A DNA stretch of 64,000 nucleotides, taken from the NCBI RefSeq assembly GCF_021869535.1, contig NW_026262701.1:8075501-8139500 (forward strand), written 5' to 3'. Of the stretch, positions 1 to 11,218 are shown one piece after another. The notes under the pieces are model-generated. The model made no database searches. It was given only the letters and a program-made list of their open reading frames with translations, and was not told where the DNA came from. Origin of the DNA: Mytilus californianus. Its lineage: Eukaryota; Mollusca; Bivalvia; Mytilida; Mytilidae. Positions within the stretch are counted from its first letter, which is position 1. Every line of letters begins with the position of its first letter. Both the position numbers and the translations under genes were made by a program.

Positions 1-211
1 AAGGCGGTAGGCAAACGAAAGTTTGGTGTTCATAAAAAGGTTCTTTTTATGTAATTGTATTCGTTAGGTAAAGCTCAACAAGATGAACTACAATGCAATG
101 AAAAACAAGCTATTTGATATTTTTGCGCACATACTCAAAATGTTGTTTTTTTATATTTCATACGGTATAATAAATAAGTATTTGGTGTTAAATTGTACAC
201 ATTTTTTTCAG

Positions 212-283
212 AAAATTCTCCAATTGTAAAATGGGCTGCAGATCAAAACTTTTCTTCGACTATCCAAGACGATAACATGTTAG
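212..283 (+). CDS. Internal exon of choice-of-anchor-I / mesenchyme-specific cell-surface glycoprotein-like gene (5' part lies outside window)
   Basis: A 72-bp exon sits between a pyrimidine-rich acceptor (TTTTTTTCAG) and a TTAG|GTAAGAT donor. Only one frame is open; it starts two bases into a codon and ends one base into the next, and ends in QDDNML. Joined to the exon at 4922 the split codon becomes Gly, giving ...NML-GRLKIT. That matches the family, where a short 'ML/NLGRL-(K/T)-(V/I)T' segment precedes the DELY motif. The gene starts upstream of the window, so the signal peptide and first propeller-like repeats are not visible. The exon is short, so its identity rests on phase and on the exons that follow. 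Confidence 0.75.
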
Positions 284-1046
284 GTAAGATATGTTTACTG
301 CTACAATCCAAAAACGAATTACTTTAAATTATTGAAGTCATTGCTTTTTTGCACTTTACGAAATATTTTTAACAATTAGCTTTAGAAAAACAAAAGCTAT
401 GGCGATTTCTCTAACAGAAGTATACTATCAATTCAAATTAAAATCAGCAAGTTTATTTAGAAGAACATCTAAAATTATCTATACACATGTGAAAGTTATT
501 ACGTATCGGTTTGTCGTAACATTTTCTCATTTTCTCTACCGCTAGATGAATAAACTTTATCATATATCCAACATGTCTGATATATTTTATCTGATATAAT
601 TACCAGATTTGTCAGGCTCCTAGTCCTGACAACTAGATATGAATTTGATATCGAATAGGTTGACGGATGACTCCGGGGAAGCAAGACCATTTGGTTTGAA
701 CTGGGACTATTATACTAACGGGACTGGAAACTGATCGATCTGTTGAGATTTCATTACCCCGATGGCGGATTATTGATTTTTTGTTTTGATTGACAGCTTA
801 ATTAGCCTTTGGTGAATGTAAACAATAGATTTCGGCGAACAAGTCAGCAATAGAATACCGTTAAACAGTTGGACGGCAAACGATTTAATGGCTTCTAAGG
901 TCAAGACATTGGTCAAAAGGTCAGAGTTTACGGTTTTTTGGTAAACGTTCATGCCTCGTGGTTTTTTAACTCGTATCGTCTTATTTGTACTCGTACATTA
1001 ATAAAAATCCAAGTGTTCATTTTTGAATGAATAAGCTTCATTTTTC

Positions 1047-1066
1047 TTTATTATTATTATTATTAA
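1047..1066. repeat. (TTA)n microsatellite
   Basis: About six TTA units in a row inside the intron. Confidence 0.8.
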
Positions 1067-1870
1067 AAAGTGTTGTTAAAGTATTCTAAATTCTCGAGTG
1101 AAGTGAAACTTTTTTTTCTGAAAAATTGCGTAGGTCTACGGAAAATTCCTGATTATTCCTTAAATAGGTATGGTAACGTGTCGGGGGTATAAAATATGAA
1201 GCAAAGCCATTTTTTACATGAAATATTCTTTAAAAGGATATGAAAATACACTCAGTGTTTGTACATGTTGGTTGTTAATAGAACAGTTTTTATAAATATA
1301 AATTTCATTCTAAAATTAAGGCTTCAATTAATTAAATTTTTATATGTAAATAAGTATCTAAAATAGAAAGTTGCCTAAATGTCATGAATGAGGTTAAAAC
1401 ACTGACAATTTTGCTAACTTTTACCAAAAATCTCTTTTTTATGACATACATTACAATTTCAGAAAAAGCTGCATAAAGTTATACATGTATCACATATTAA
1501 AATGCTAGTTTATATCATCATGATTATCATGATTATTACAATAAGTTGTTATTCAATTAATTAAAAAACATCAATTATTTTTGAATTGATAGCCCAAAAT
1601 ATTAATCTGGAATCAGTACATACATTTGTTTTTTAAACATCTATATACTATTCATTAGCAGAGAATTCATTAGGGAACTTATTAAAATGAAATTTTGCAC
1701 AAGACAGTCATGGCAGTTCACAATTACAGTGGTAATTATAAACATAATGACACAATTTTATTGTTGACATATGTGAATTGAAATCATTGCAGAATTTTTC
1801 TTTCAAATGATTTAATGTTAGTTAGTCACTTAGTACTTTAAATACTTAACCTGTACTAAAATAAAGAGAT

Positions 1871-1990
1871 GTGGTATGATTGCCAATGAGATAACAGACT
1901 AAAAACTATCTACCAGAGTCCAAATAATGTGTGTGTCATGTCTGTTAGCAGTTATAAGTCACTTTACAGACATCAACAATGAATACATTT
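1871..1990 (+). repeat. SINE-like dispersed element, degraded copy
   Basis: It begins GTGGTATGATTGCCAATGAG and continues with the ...CTACCAGAG..CCAAATAATG..CAGTTATAAGTCAC series that also occurs at 4511, 33916 and 41152. I recognise this as a high-copy mussel element from memory, without a database search. Confidence 0.6.
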
Positions 1991-2820
1991 CATTGTTTTC
2001 AGGCAGATGAGGAAAAAGAGGAATTATAGCTTTTTAGCTTACTACATAAGAATATAAAAAATATAATAATATAATGATATAAATAAGGAAATAAGAGAGG
2101 CATAAAAGACAGGACTACATATAAAGTGGTCCCTTAGTAATCCTTAGAGGAGCTGCTGTATACTTAGAAAAAAGGATGTTGAGGACTTGGTCACATCACA
2201 CAGCATTTTTAGACACTACATTATGGCCTATTGCAATCTGCCCTATTTGCTCCAACCTATAATGAGTATTAAAATTAATGCCTAGGGTGGGAATTAAACC
2301 CATGTATGTTCATATATTCTATTGTTCTCTTTGTACATACATGTATATGAAAAGTATCAAATGCCAAAAAATGCTGTAATGCAAATATGGTAATTTACAT
2401 CATTACAACCTCATTTTTTTAATAAGGACCTAGTAAAGGACGTCCCTGAACGTAGCTGGACCTATTTCTTAGGCAAGGTGTATTATATAACTCTTGAAAG
2501 GATTAAAATGCAATTGTAAAATTAATTTTCTCTAATTCTTCGTCAATTTATCCCTTTCTGCACCCATTGTATAAAAAAAATTTAATCAACGTGTGGTTCG
2601 TTTGATCTCAGTTCTTCATTGGTTAAAATCCGATTATGACGTCGAATTTTCTTGCTTTCCTCTGAATTTCCTATGGTGACGGCATAAAAAATGGCGACCA
2701 TGCCTGATGACGTCACATAGAAACAACACATCTTTTTGCAGATCATTCAAAAAGAAGGTATAAGTTTGCCTGCATATTGTTCGAAAATCATTAGAGAAAC
2801 AGATTCCACCACCAAATCTC

Positions 2821-2941
2821 GTGTAATACGATATTTATCCACTCTCGACAGTTAAATTTTAAATATTTAAAACGCTCGGCGAGCCTCGCGTTTTAAATTT
2901 GAAAATTTAACTGTCGAGAGTGGATAAATATCGTATCACAC
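2821..2941. repeat. Long near-perfect hairpin (40-bp arms)
   Basis: The left arm 2821-2860 (GTGTAATACGATATTTATCC...) pairs with the right arm 2902-2941 with one mismatch. The pairing resumes further in (AAAACGC with GCGTTTT) around a GC-rich tip reading TCGGCGAGCCTC. It resembles the hairpins at 11801, 23702, 24191 and 40954 in build, though not in stem sequence. Confidence 0.85.
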
Positions 2942-4510
2942 TCGATGCAGTGGTAGAATCTATATTTATCTGCTGTTAAACAATAATAACACAATAGTGG
3001 TTATTTCTAAGTATTTAGTAACAACAACGTGCAATTTAGGTAAACAAACATCAATGATCGACCACGTGTTTGTCTGTTGTGCTTGAATTCAAAACGACCC
3101 ATCAGGTTTATTTACACGAACTTTTGCTAAAGCAGACAGTTAAACATGTCTGTTTACCTTAAAAGTTCTATAAAAAATGCATTTGCTGCCATGATTTGTG
3201 AATGCATGGAAATATAATGAAGATAATATTGATTTTTTTACCGTAAAATTGAATACACAAACATTCCTCAGCTATACACACAAAACACATCCCACTTTTG
3301 TAACGATGGATGGTAACGTATAGCCACTTTATAACAGTAAATGCCATTGGATAAGCTACCCTACACAGTACATAATATGCAAATTAATGATTGGATACAA
3401 ATTTGTGTCACCTCTCAAATTGATGGAAAAATGTAAACATTGGAATCCGCCATTTTGACGTAGGAAACAAACTAATTTTCAATCTTGGATTAAAGGACAT
3501 TGCGCACATTGCCACCGTATCATGCATAACCAGTCATGTGCAAATATATCTTTTAATTTGTTTTCTACACTTACTATTCTAAGAAAACAACGTGTCGAAG
3601 GTTAACAGATCATAATTAATCCTAATAAAAGCAATAAGTGTGCAATAAAAACAATGTTGGCAATTTCAGTTCATAATTAATCCCTATAACAAAAGGTATC
3701 CCGGGTCTCATAAAAATATAGCCACATTGTTTTGAACTTTTCTAAATTTCGTGTTTACACCTAAATTTCAATATGGCAGCAAAAGCTGTGAAAGGGCCTA
3801 CTTTTGTAGTTCTGATTGTGGAACCTATTGTACATATTTTCACGAAGTCATATGCTTATGCCACCTGAAGACCATTACTTAGCAAAAAAACAACCTGATT
3901 TTAATACAAATAATGCACATATAAATAGGAGTAAGCAATTTTATAGGAACAGTATAATTTATTTGAGCCCTGCATGTGGTTTCCGTTTGTAATGAGAATG
4001 AGATTTAAATTCCACTTTTCACTTTAAAAAGTGACAATAAAAATAGGCTAATCCAACCTTTAACCTATAAATATGATTTTACAACAAACGGAACTCATGT
4101 ATCTCTTTTCAATCAACAGTTTTCAGAAATTTTATGAATCATACTTGTATTCACAGCGTCCCCACGCTATCATCATCATGAAAAAAATTCAACCTTTAGA
4201 TGTCATTTTTTACACTTAAGCCGGGATTTGGTGATTAATAACAACTGTCAAAGATCGAGATATCTTTTATCATTATAGTAATTGTGTTTACATTAAGGAT
4301 TATAATTTCGAATAACTATAAAAATAAGAACAAATTACAAAGATTATACGATCAAGGCACGCTGTCGCTGTCAAAACAATATGGCGTATCGATAAATCTC
4401 GCGCAGGTAAAGTCTCGTTCTAACGACCGTGATGTTGAGTATTATCACACTGATTGGTGTAACGGTTTCCAGTCCCGTTAGTATAATAGTCCCAGGTTTT
4501 AATATATAAT

Positions 4511-4592
4511 AATGGTATGATTGCCAATGAGACAACTCTCCACAAGAGACCAAATGACACAGAAATTAGCGACTATAAGTCACCGTATGAAG
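4511..4592 (+). repeat. SINE-like dispersed element, 5' part
   Basis: ATGGTATGATTGCCAATGAG is followed by ACAACTCTCCACAAGAGACC and AAATGACACAGAAATTAGCG, ending near the next exon. It is the same family as the copies at 33916 and 41152. Confidence 0.7.
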
Positions 4593-4921
4593 TTTATATT
4601 TGAAATATTAACATTATTGCATAAGTTCTGCAGATTCTGTGACTGAGGTTTGACGAACAATCGAAGTTCTATTGAAGCCATGACGTAACCTTTTTTTCAT
4701 ATTGATCGTCTCTCAGTTAGAACTTATTTGGGTATATTAAGGTAAAAAAAAACCATAATCGAGCTAATTATATTTCGTATCCTTGATTCCACTTCTTAAA
4801 AAAGTCAAAACAAACTAATAGTGAGCAAAAACTCAGAGAAAACAAGGAGTGCGAGTCTTTTGGCCTTAACTTTTGTGATATAGACGGCAAAGTAATACTT
4901 AACCATTATCATCAATTCTAG

Positions 4922-5160
4922 GTCGGTTGAAAATAACAAATATGAATGGTAGAAATGATAATGGTACTTATGACGAACTTTATGCGTTTGGAGGAAGAGG
5001 TTTCTCCATAAGAAAACTAGAAACAATGGAGCTCGTGTACGATAGTGGCGACCAGTTTGAAAAGCTTCAGCAACAATACATACCTCAATTATTTAACAAT
5101 AATTGCCGGAAAAGATACAAAACTGTCAACCAGACAATGGATGCTAGATCTGATGACAAG
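4922..5160 (+). CDS. Choice-of-anchor-I domain protein, exon with the DELY / DSGDQFE core
   Basis: This 239-bp exon lies between an AG acceptor at 4920-4921 and an AAG|GTATCG donor. It takes two bases to complete the incoming codon and ends in phase 0. The translation has the family hallmarks in order: GTYDELYAFGGRGFSI, then LVYDSGDQFEKL, then ARSDDK at the exon end. I know this architecture from bacterial choice-of-anchor-I proteins and animal 'mesenchyme-specific cell surface glycoprotein' proteins, which are extracellular beta-propeller-like proteins; the biochemical role in animals is not established. The ORF visible in genomic sequence runs three codons into the intron, which is why the donor rather than the stop is taken as the exon end. 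Confidence 0.88.
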
Positions 5161-5725
5161 GTATCGTAAACATAATTCGCCGTTTCAGATTACAATGCAT
5201 TCTGTGTAATATTTTCATAAGTGTACACCAAAACGTCTGGATTGGTTATAAAAGTCCTAACCAACGAAAATGCAACCAATGATGAGACGTTATTTTTATT
5301 TTGGGATACGAACTATGAAATTACCCATTGTCCTTTGGATTTTAAAATGGACAATTCTTTAGAAATTGTATCGGTCTTTGTTAGGGCTATTTTAAAAAGG
5401 CTTCCTTAAAATTCTGACAGTTCGTTTGTTTCGAAAAAACTAGAACATTAAATTTATCCGTAATAATAAATTGGTTAATGTAATAAGAATAAGCTAAATC
5501 CCGATTATAACAAAATTTCAGTATTGAACAGAAGAAAACTTGACGTGAGTAACTTGTGAAGGAGAAGCTTATTTCCTCAGTCTTAACCTCTTCGTTTGAA
5601 GTTCATTCGATTCTGACTATTTAAATCCAACGTATGTTTCTATATAATTGGACTGATTTTAACTGACCGAGTTATACTTTTAGTACTATTTATAGTTTTT
5701 ATACATTAATAACTCAATTTTGAAG

Positions 5726-5946
5726 GGTCCTGAGAGTGAAAGTCTAGCAGTTGCTCATATTGGTAGTGAACTTTTGATATTCGTGGGAAATGAACGTCCT
5801 GGAAGTATATTTATTTATAAGATAACCGATGATGCTTCTAAACCAGAATTTCAAAGTATATGGAACGGTGTTCAAGAAACAGATGGGACATGGGAAGAAC
5901 TTTATGACAGAGAGATGCTAAGTGAAGTAGACCCTGAAGATATAAG
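5726..5946 (+). CDS. Choice-of-anchor-I domain protein, exon with the GPE...VGNERPG segment
   Basis: A 221-bp exon starts after AG at 5724-5725 and ends at ATAAG|GTTAGT. It starts in phase 0, so the join reads ...ARSDDK-GPESESLAV, the most conserved stretch of the family (usually RSDDKGPEPE). It continues with ELLIFVGNERPGSIFIYKI, the usual 'aFvGLER.GgimvYdi' blade, and ends ...DPEDIR with the last codon split 2+1. The acceptor tract is weak, but phase and homology leave little doubt. The preceding intron is 565 bp. Confidence 0.88.
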
Positions 5947-6470
5947 GTTAGTAATGAAAAAAAAATCATTAAGTGAGAGAAATGTTGCAGGTATAGGAAG
6001 GAATGGTTTCATTTGAAGATTATTCTTATTGTTTTCATTTAATGGTTGACCCAGAGTATATGTCTAATATCAACTAATTTTGTCGTAACGAACAATGGGA
6101 TTTCGCAGATCAAAGGCCTTACAATATGTAATATCAACTCTTTTGAAAAACGGTTTTGATTTTTTTTCTAAATTAAAGGCAATCTGGCACACCATTACCC
6201 AACCATGCTGGTCTGAAATCAGATGCAAGAAGGGGAATATTCATCATACAGAACTTCTAATTAGTAATGATAATGTTTAGACAATATCCCTCTTGCAAAA
6301 GTTAACATCGGGTGGATTTCGCTAGTCTTTTTATGCCCAATATAACTTGTAACTCCTGGTGCATTTAGTTGTATTCCCCATTAAGATAAACAAAAACAAT
6401 TACTAGTAAAGAAATAAGTGAGCACGCTCACATACCCCACGCCCCTACATTGTCACTGGGCAAACAAAAT

Positions 6471-7052
6471 CTAACCAGGTTCCTAAGTACAAAGACTCAT
6501 AACTCCTACAAAAGCCAACTGATAAAAATGTCTTGTGGATATGCACATTCACATATTATGTCCTCAATAATTACAAAGTTTCATAAAATTCGGTTGTGTG
6601 GTTTCAGAGGAGTTGGGATGACACAATGCTTCAATTATATTTAGGTCAAAATTCCAAGTTCAAATGGGTATAACTCCTAGAAAATAAATTGTATCATAAT
6701 TTCCTGACGATATTCACATCAACATAGTATGTCCTTATTATTTACAAAGTTTCATAAAATTCTGTATTGGGATTGTAAAGGAGTTGCGATGACAAACTGT
6801 TGTAATAGTATATTTAGGCCAAAATTCTAAGTTTAAGCGAGCATAATTCCTAGAAAAGAAAGAGGTTGAATCATAATTTCCTACCTTTATGCACATCTAA
6901 ATAGTATGTCCTTATTATCTGCAAAGTTTCATGAAGTTCTATTGAGCGGTTTCAAAGTTGTGATGACAAGAATAGGAGTTGACGGACTGACGAATGGACG
7001 GATGGACGGGTCAAAAACATTATACCCTACGGAACTTTGTTCTCTGGGGTAT
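6471..7052 (+). repeat. ~172-bp dispersed tandem repeat, three degenerate units
   Basis: The 'ATAA(C/T)TCCTA(G/C)AAAA' segment recurs near 6498, 6669 and 6841. Each copy is followed by a 'CACAT...TATGTCCT.A..AATTACAAAGTTTCAT' block and a 'GGTTTCA.AGGAGTTG.GATGACA' block. The last unit runs into GGACTGACGAATGGACGGATGGACGGG and a CATTATACCCTACGGAACTT..GGGGTATTATAATT tail. It lies in the 1,540-bp intron between the last two recognised exons. ORFs here are accidental. Confidence 0.75.
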
Positions 7053-7199
7053 TATAATTCAAAATCAGCTACTTTGGTACATTCGATTCTAATGATCGTT
7101 TCCTTATTTGTTTTATATCGATCCCTTCTTTAACTCGCAAGTTTTATACCGATGCAACATTAATTGGTTATGCTCTCTTTACCTGTCGCATCTTCTCTC

Positions 7200-7226
7200 T
7201 GTTTTTGTTTTTGTTTTTGTTTTTGT
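7200..7226. repeat. (GTTTTT)n microsatellite
   Basis: Four consecutive GTTTTT units lie in the same intron. Confidence 0.85.
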
Positions 7227-7486
7227 CACTGTCGAATTATATACCTGCTACAGGGCTTTAGGGAACATACAATCTATTTAACTACATTAACTCACATGCA
7301 CAGTCAGTGAAGTAAGTAATACCTCAACGAAAGAAAGTCAGTACTACAGATCACTGGCCAATAAAGCGAATTATATCAGGGAAATGACACTTTAAACAAA
7401 TACCGGAAATTGCAGAAACTTCTTACTATGTTGCTTCCAAAACATATGTATGTGCGCTTTTTTTATCCAAAAATTATATTTTTCAG

Positions 7487-7587
7487 ATACATTCCCGCAG
7501 ATAAAAGTCCAAATAAACAACATATATTAGCAGTTGCTGGATCTGTTAGTGGAACCTTTTCCATGTTTAGAATCAATGGCATTAAAG
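7487..7587 (+). CDS. Choice-of-anchor-I domain protein, last recognisable exon (SGTFSMFRI)
   Basis: A 101-bp exon follows a strong TATTTTTCAG acceptor and supplies one base to finish the Arg codon from the previous exon. It encodes YIPADKSPN, then ILAVAGSVSGTFSMFRING, corresponding to the 'f.p...spng..lL.vaNEvSGTvt.y.i' end of the domain. The 3' end is ambiguous. Reading straight on gives Lys-Gly-stop at 7592, while G|GTTAGT at 7588 is a good donor identical to that of the preceding exon. A further exon with a membrane anchor would fit the animal proteins, but I could not find one. Confidence 0.82.
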
Positions 7588-7685
7588 GTTAGTAGCATTA
7601 TGGATATTAAAATTGTTACAAGAAATACTACGAATCCAGCGAAACAAAACTTTAAAGACTTCAACAATGGACAAGTTAGTGTACA

Positions 7686-8242
7686 ACATGCCAAACCCTA
7701 AATTGCAAGTGTGTGTACATTATGTCAAACCATGAATCACAAGTGTGTGAACATTATGACAAACCCTAAATTACAAATATGTGTACATTATGTCAAACCC
7801 TAAATTACAAGTGTGTGAACATTATGTCAAACCCTAAATTACAAATATGTGTACATTATGTCAAACCCTAATTTACAAATATGTGTACATTTTGTCAAAC
7901 CCTACATTGCAAATATGTGTACATTATGTCAAACCCTAAATAATTACAAATATTTGTACGTAATGTCGAACCCAAAATTGCAAATATATGTACATTGTAT
8001 CAAACCCTAATTTACAAATATGTGTACATTTTGTCAAACCCTAAATTGCAAATATGTGTACATTATGTCAAACCCTAAATTACAAATATGTGTACATTAT
8101 TTCAAACCCTAAATTACAAATATGTGTACATTATGTCAAACCCTAATTTACAAATATGTGTCCATTATGTCAAACCCTAATTTACAAATATGTGTCCATT
8201 ATGTCAAACCCTTAATTGCAAATGTCAAACCCTAAATTGCAC
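7686..8242. repeat. 33-34-bp tandem array, about 17 copies
   Basis: The unit is approximately CAAACCCTAAATTACAAATATGTGTACATTATGT (a 20-base core plus TGTGTACATTATGT). I count about 17 occurrences of the CAAACCCTAA-like core, with substitutions and a few indels. It starts about 100 bp after the last exon of the anchor-I gene, so it lies in its 3' UTR or next intron. Confidence 0.85.
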
Positions 8243-8555
8243 CAACAGTTAGTTAACAAATCTAACACATTTTTTATATAGTTTGATAAGGTTATTAACG
8301 ATGGCATTTTTTTTCATTCTACAATTAATCATTAATTTAAGTAGCAAAACAATAATGTGGGGAGAAGATTAAAGTAACATTAAACTCAAATCAAACAGGC
8401 GTCCTTCTACTTTTGATAACATACGAATTGATTATACATAATTTTCTTTCCATCAGTGGGCACCTCCTCCAGACTCCTTTTGCCTCAATTCCATTAGGAG
8501 CATGTTTAGTAATACTGCCGTTCTATGTGTAGTAGCTAGCGTATATATATATATA

Positions 8556-10236
8556 TCCAACGCAATCATAGGTTTGAACGTTGTTTTCAATTTAGACTTG
8601 TTTATATTTTTTCGTTTGGGCTTGTATTATATTTGCCTTCGGGTTTATATGATCCGTTCATCTAATTTTGACTCTTTCAAAATTCAAGAATCTATCCTAA
8701 ATTGAGGTAAATTATATATGGCCTTCCCAATTCCGTTTCGATTCCTAACATCACTGAAGAGATATTAATTGTCGAAATCCGGATATGGTGTACAAATTTA
8801 CCATCTTTACCGCAAGTTCATTGTTTTCTGTTTGGTAATAATTTAATAATAAGATCTGTTTTGTTACATCTTGTGATCCGTTTATTAGGCAATCGCCAAT
8901 GGCAGTCAGCAGGGTTTAAGAACATCAGTTGTTCGAACTGCTAGTCAAATGCGTTTTGTTAAAATATACTTTTTCACTCATTTGGTCTTTTGGGAAATGT
9001 TGTTTGTGCTGTATTTAAACCCCTCTATCAAGAAATTTGTTTTGCATGCACACGTATAAAAATTGCGGTTTTTATCCAACGCAATCATAGGTTTGAACGT
9101 TGTTTTCAATTTAGACTTGTTTATATTTTTCGTTTGGGCTAGTATTATATTTGTCTTCGGGTTTATATGATCCGTTCATCTTATTTTGACTCTTTCAAAA
9201 TTCAAGAATCTATCCTAAATTGAGGTAAATTATATGGCCTTCCCAATACCGTTTCGATTCCTAACATCACTGAAGAGACATTAATTGTCGAAATCCGGAT
9301 ATGGTGTACAAATTTTTGCACCTCATGTTTGCGGTATACCATCTTTACCGCAAGTTCATTGTTTTCTGTTTGGTAATAATTTAATAATAAGATCTGTTTT
9401 GTTACATCTTGTGATCCGTTTATTTGGCAATCGCCAATGGCAGTCAGCAGGGTTTAAGAACATCAGTTGTTCGAACTGCTAGTCAAATGCGTTTTGTTAA
9501 AATATACTTTTTCACTCATTTGGTCTTTTGGAAAATACAGCACAAACAACATTTTCCAAAAGACCAAAAAAGTGAAAAAGTATATTTTAACAAAACGCAT
9601 TTGACTAACAGGTCGAACAACAAATGTTCTTAAATCCTGCTGACTGCCATTGGCGATTGCCAAATAAACGGATCACAAGGTGTAATAAATGGATCTTAAC
9701 TTTAAATTTAATACCAAACAGAAAACAATAAACTTGCGGCGAAGATGGTATACCGCAAACAAGGGTGCAAAGATTTTTTGTACACCATATCCGGATTTCG
9801 ACAATTAAGGTCTCTTCAGTGATGTTAGGAATCCAAACGGTTATTGGAAGGCCACATAATTTACCTCAATTTGGGATAGACTCTTGAATTTTGAGGAGTC
9901 AAAATAGGATGAACGGATCATATAAACCCGAAGGCAAATATAATACAAGCCCAAACGAAAAAATATAAACAAGTCTAAATTGAAAACAACGTTCAAACCT
10001 ATGATTGCGTTGGATAAAAACCGCAATTTTTATACGTGTGCATGCAAAACAAATTTCTTGTTAGAGGGGTCTAAATACAGCACAAACAGCATTTTCCAAA
10101 AGACAAAAAAGTGAAAAAGTATATTTTAACAAAACGCATTTGACTAACAGGTCGAACAACAAATGTTCTTAAATCCTGCTGACTGCCATTGGCGATTGCC
10201 AAATAAACGGATCACAAGGTGTAATAAATGGATCTT
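8556..10236. repeat. Long inverted repeat: two direct copies facing two inverted copies, ~687-bp arms
   Basis: A ~450-bp unit starting TCCAACGCAATCATAGG occurs at 8556 and again at 9077. The whole block 8850-9536 then recurs as its reverse complement at 9551-10236, around a 14-base loop (9537-9550). The first direct copy lacks ~30 bases present in the second. Open frames in the arms (8502-8705, 9285-9663, 9841-10026) are mirror images of one another. I do not recognise a protein in them; they may derive from an unidentified retroelement. Confidence 0.85.
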
Positions 10237-10253
10237 ATATATATATATATATA
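10235..10253. repeat. (TA)n at the end of the long inverted repeat
   Basis: An uninterrupted alternating TA tract of about nine units abuts the outer end of the right arm. Confidence 0.8.
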
Positions 10254-10410
10254 AGTGCCTAAGAATGTAACTTTAACACACTATTGAGTGTTATAAAATT
10301 AGTTGTTATATTTTATATCATTCACGCAATATTCCGCTAAACAAATTAGCTTCATCGGGCGTGTGCATCTCTCGAGGTGAAATCGGATGCATGACAAAAA
10401 AATATTTTTG

Positions 10411-10628
10411 TAGCTTGAACTACACAAAATTTGAGTAAAAGTTTAACAAAATTTATTGATGTTCTATAAAAAATATATGTTTGTAAATTGTCTAGAAAAA
10501 TACTTTTGCCGCTTATTGTTAGCTTGAACTACACAAAATTTGAGTAAAAGTTTAACAAAATTTATTGATGTTCTATAAAAAATCTATGTTTGTAAATTGT
10601 CTAGAAAAATATTTTTGCCGCTTATTGT
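10411..10628. repeat. 109-bp tandem duplication
   Basis: TAGCTTGAACTACACAAAAT starts at 10411 and again at 10520. The two 109-bp copies (10411-10519, 10520-10628) differ at only a few bases. Confidence 0.9.
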
Positions 10629-10690
10629 ACAAAGCAATTCTTAAATCAAAACAAATAGTTGTTTTAGTTAAATAGAATGAAGTTCAGGAT

Positions 10691-11218
10691 TTATTCCTTT
10701 GGTTTTGGGTAGAACTGTTTTTCATCTCTCTCATTAAGTCCATCAAGTTCAAGAGTACGTAGCTGATGCATCCAGAACCTTTCTCTCTGTTTTCTTCTTT
10801 GGGAGTCCCAATATGGGTTTACCTCAATTATTTGAAAGGTGATATTTTCAAAAGTATGCCCTGTTCTTAAGAGGTGTCTCGTAATTGGACAGTTTCTTCC
10901 TTTTGTATAAAAAGACCGGTGATTGTTAAGTCTGATATTGAATTTCGTTTCTGTTTCACCAACATACTGCAGCTTGCAAGTTCCACAAGTAAGAATATAA
11001 ATACTATTTTCCGTTTTGCAATTAGATGTAACATAGATGTTGTATCGCTGCTTTGTTACTGTGCTGCTGAAAGAGTAGTCAGTGTTGGCGACTTTACAGC
11101 ACTTACAATTGGTTCTTCCGCATTGTTCCCATTGAAATTGATAGGAATACTGTGTGATTATAAAGTCTTGTTGATGATCAGAATTATCATTTTCAACTTG
11201 ACTTGTATAACTTGTTGA
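10691..11218 (-). CDS. Penelope-like element, C-terminal linker and GIY-YIG endonuclease (5'-truncated)
   Basis: Reading the - strand from 11218 to the TAA at 10693-10691 gives 175 uninterrupted codons without a start. In order they show a Cys-rich linker (EQCGRTNCKCCK), the GIY-YIG core (SIYILTCGTCKLQYVGET), the catalytic-Arg helix (IRLNNHRSF), an RHLLRTGH segment, and the Glu region (REREFW-like: KQREKFW or KQRERFW) followed by LRTLELDGLNER. This is the C-terminal end of GIY-YIG-bearing Penelope-like retroelements, where the nuclease nicks the target. The reverse transcriptase upstream is missing: beyond 11220 the sequence becomes an A/T-rich TTTATTT tract. The intact frame suggests a fairly recent 5'-truncated insertion. 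Confidence 0.8.
   Translation of the reverse strand, partial: STSYTSQVENDNSDHQQDFIITQYSYQFQWEQCGRTNCKCCKVANTDYSFSSTVTKQRYNIYVTSNCKTENSIYILTCGTCKLQYVGETETKFNIRLNNHRSFYTKGRNCPITRHLLRTGHTFENITFQIIEVNPYWDSQRRKQRERFWMHQLRTLELDGLNERDEKQFYPKPKE

Larger units (their letters stand above)
701..4495. mobile_element. Possible DNA transposon bounded by 31-bp perfect inverted repeats
   Basis: The 31 bases at 701-731 (beginning CTGGGACTATTATAC) recur exactly as the reverse complement at 4465-4495. The flanks resemble each other (GTTTGAA before the left copy, GTTTTAA after the right), which could be an imperfect target duplication. No transposase is seen between them. The alternative is that two unrelated copies of one dispersed repeat happen to lie in opposite orientation in the same intron. 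Confidence 0.35.
284..4921 (+). other. 4.6-kb intron of the anchor-I gene, filled with dispersed repeats
   Basis: The intron lies between the exons at 212-283 and 4922-5160. It holds a TTA microsatellite, two copies of the SINE-like 'ATTGCCAATGAGA' element, a long hairpin at 2821-2941, and a perfect 31-bp inverted pair at 701-731 and 4465-4495. I see no further exon in it. Stretches 740-1860, 2000-2800 and 2950-4460 are AT-rich and otherwise featureless, apart from TGACGTC(A)-type sites near 2638 and 2706. Confidence 0.7.

Noticed and set aside
5221-5409. 62-codon ORF between two anchor-I exons
   Set aside because: It lies within the 565-bp intron; the phase-matched junction 5160 to 5726 skips it and rebuilds the conserved SDDK-GPE motif.
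9285-10026. ORFs with peptides such as NAIIGLNVVFNLDLFIF and QMRFVKIYFFTHLVFW
   Set aside because: They occur as mirror copies in the long inverted repeat, with stops; no family recognised, and the composition is that of AT-rich repeat DNA.
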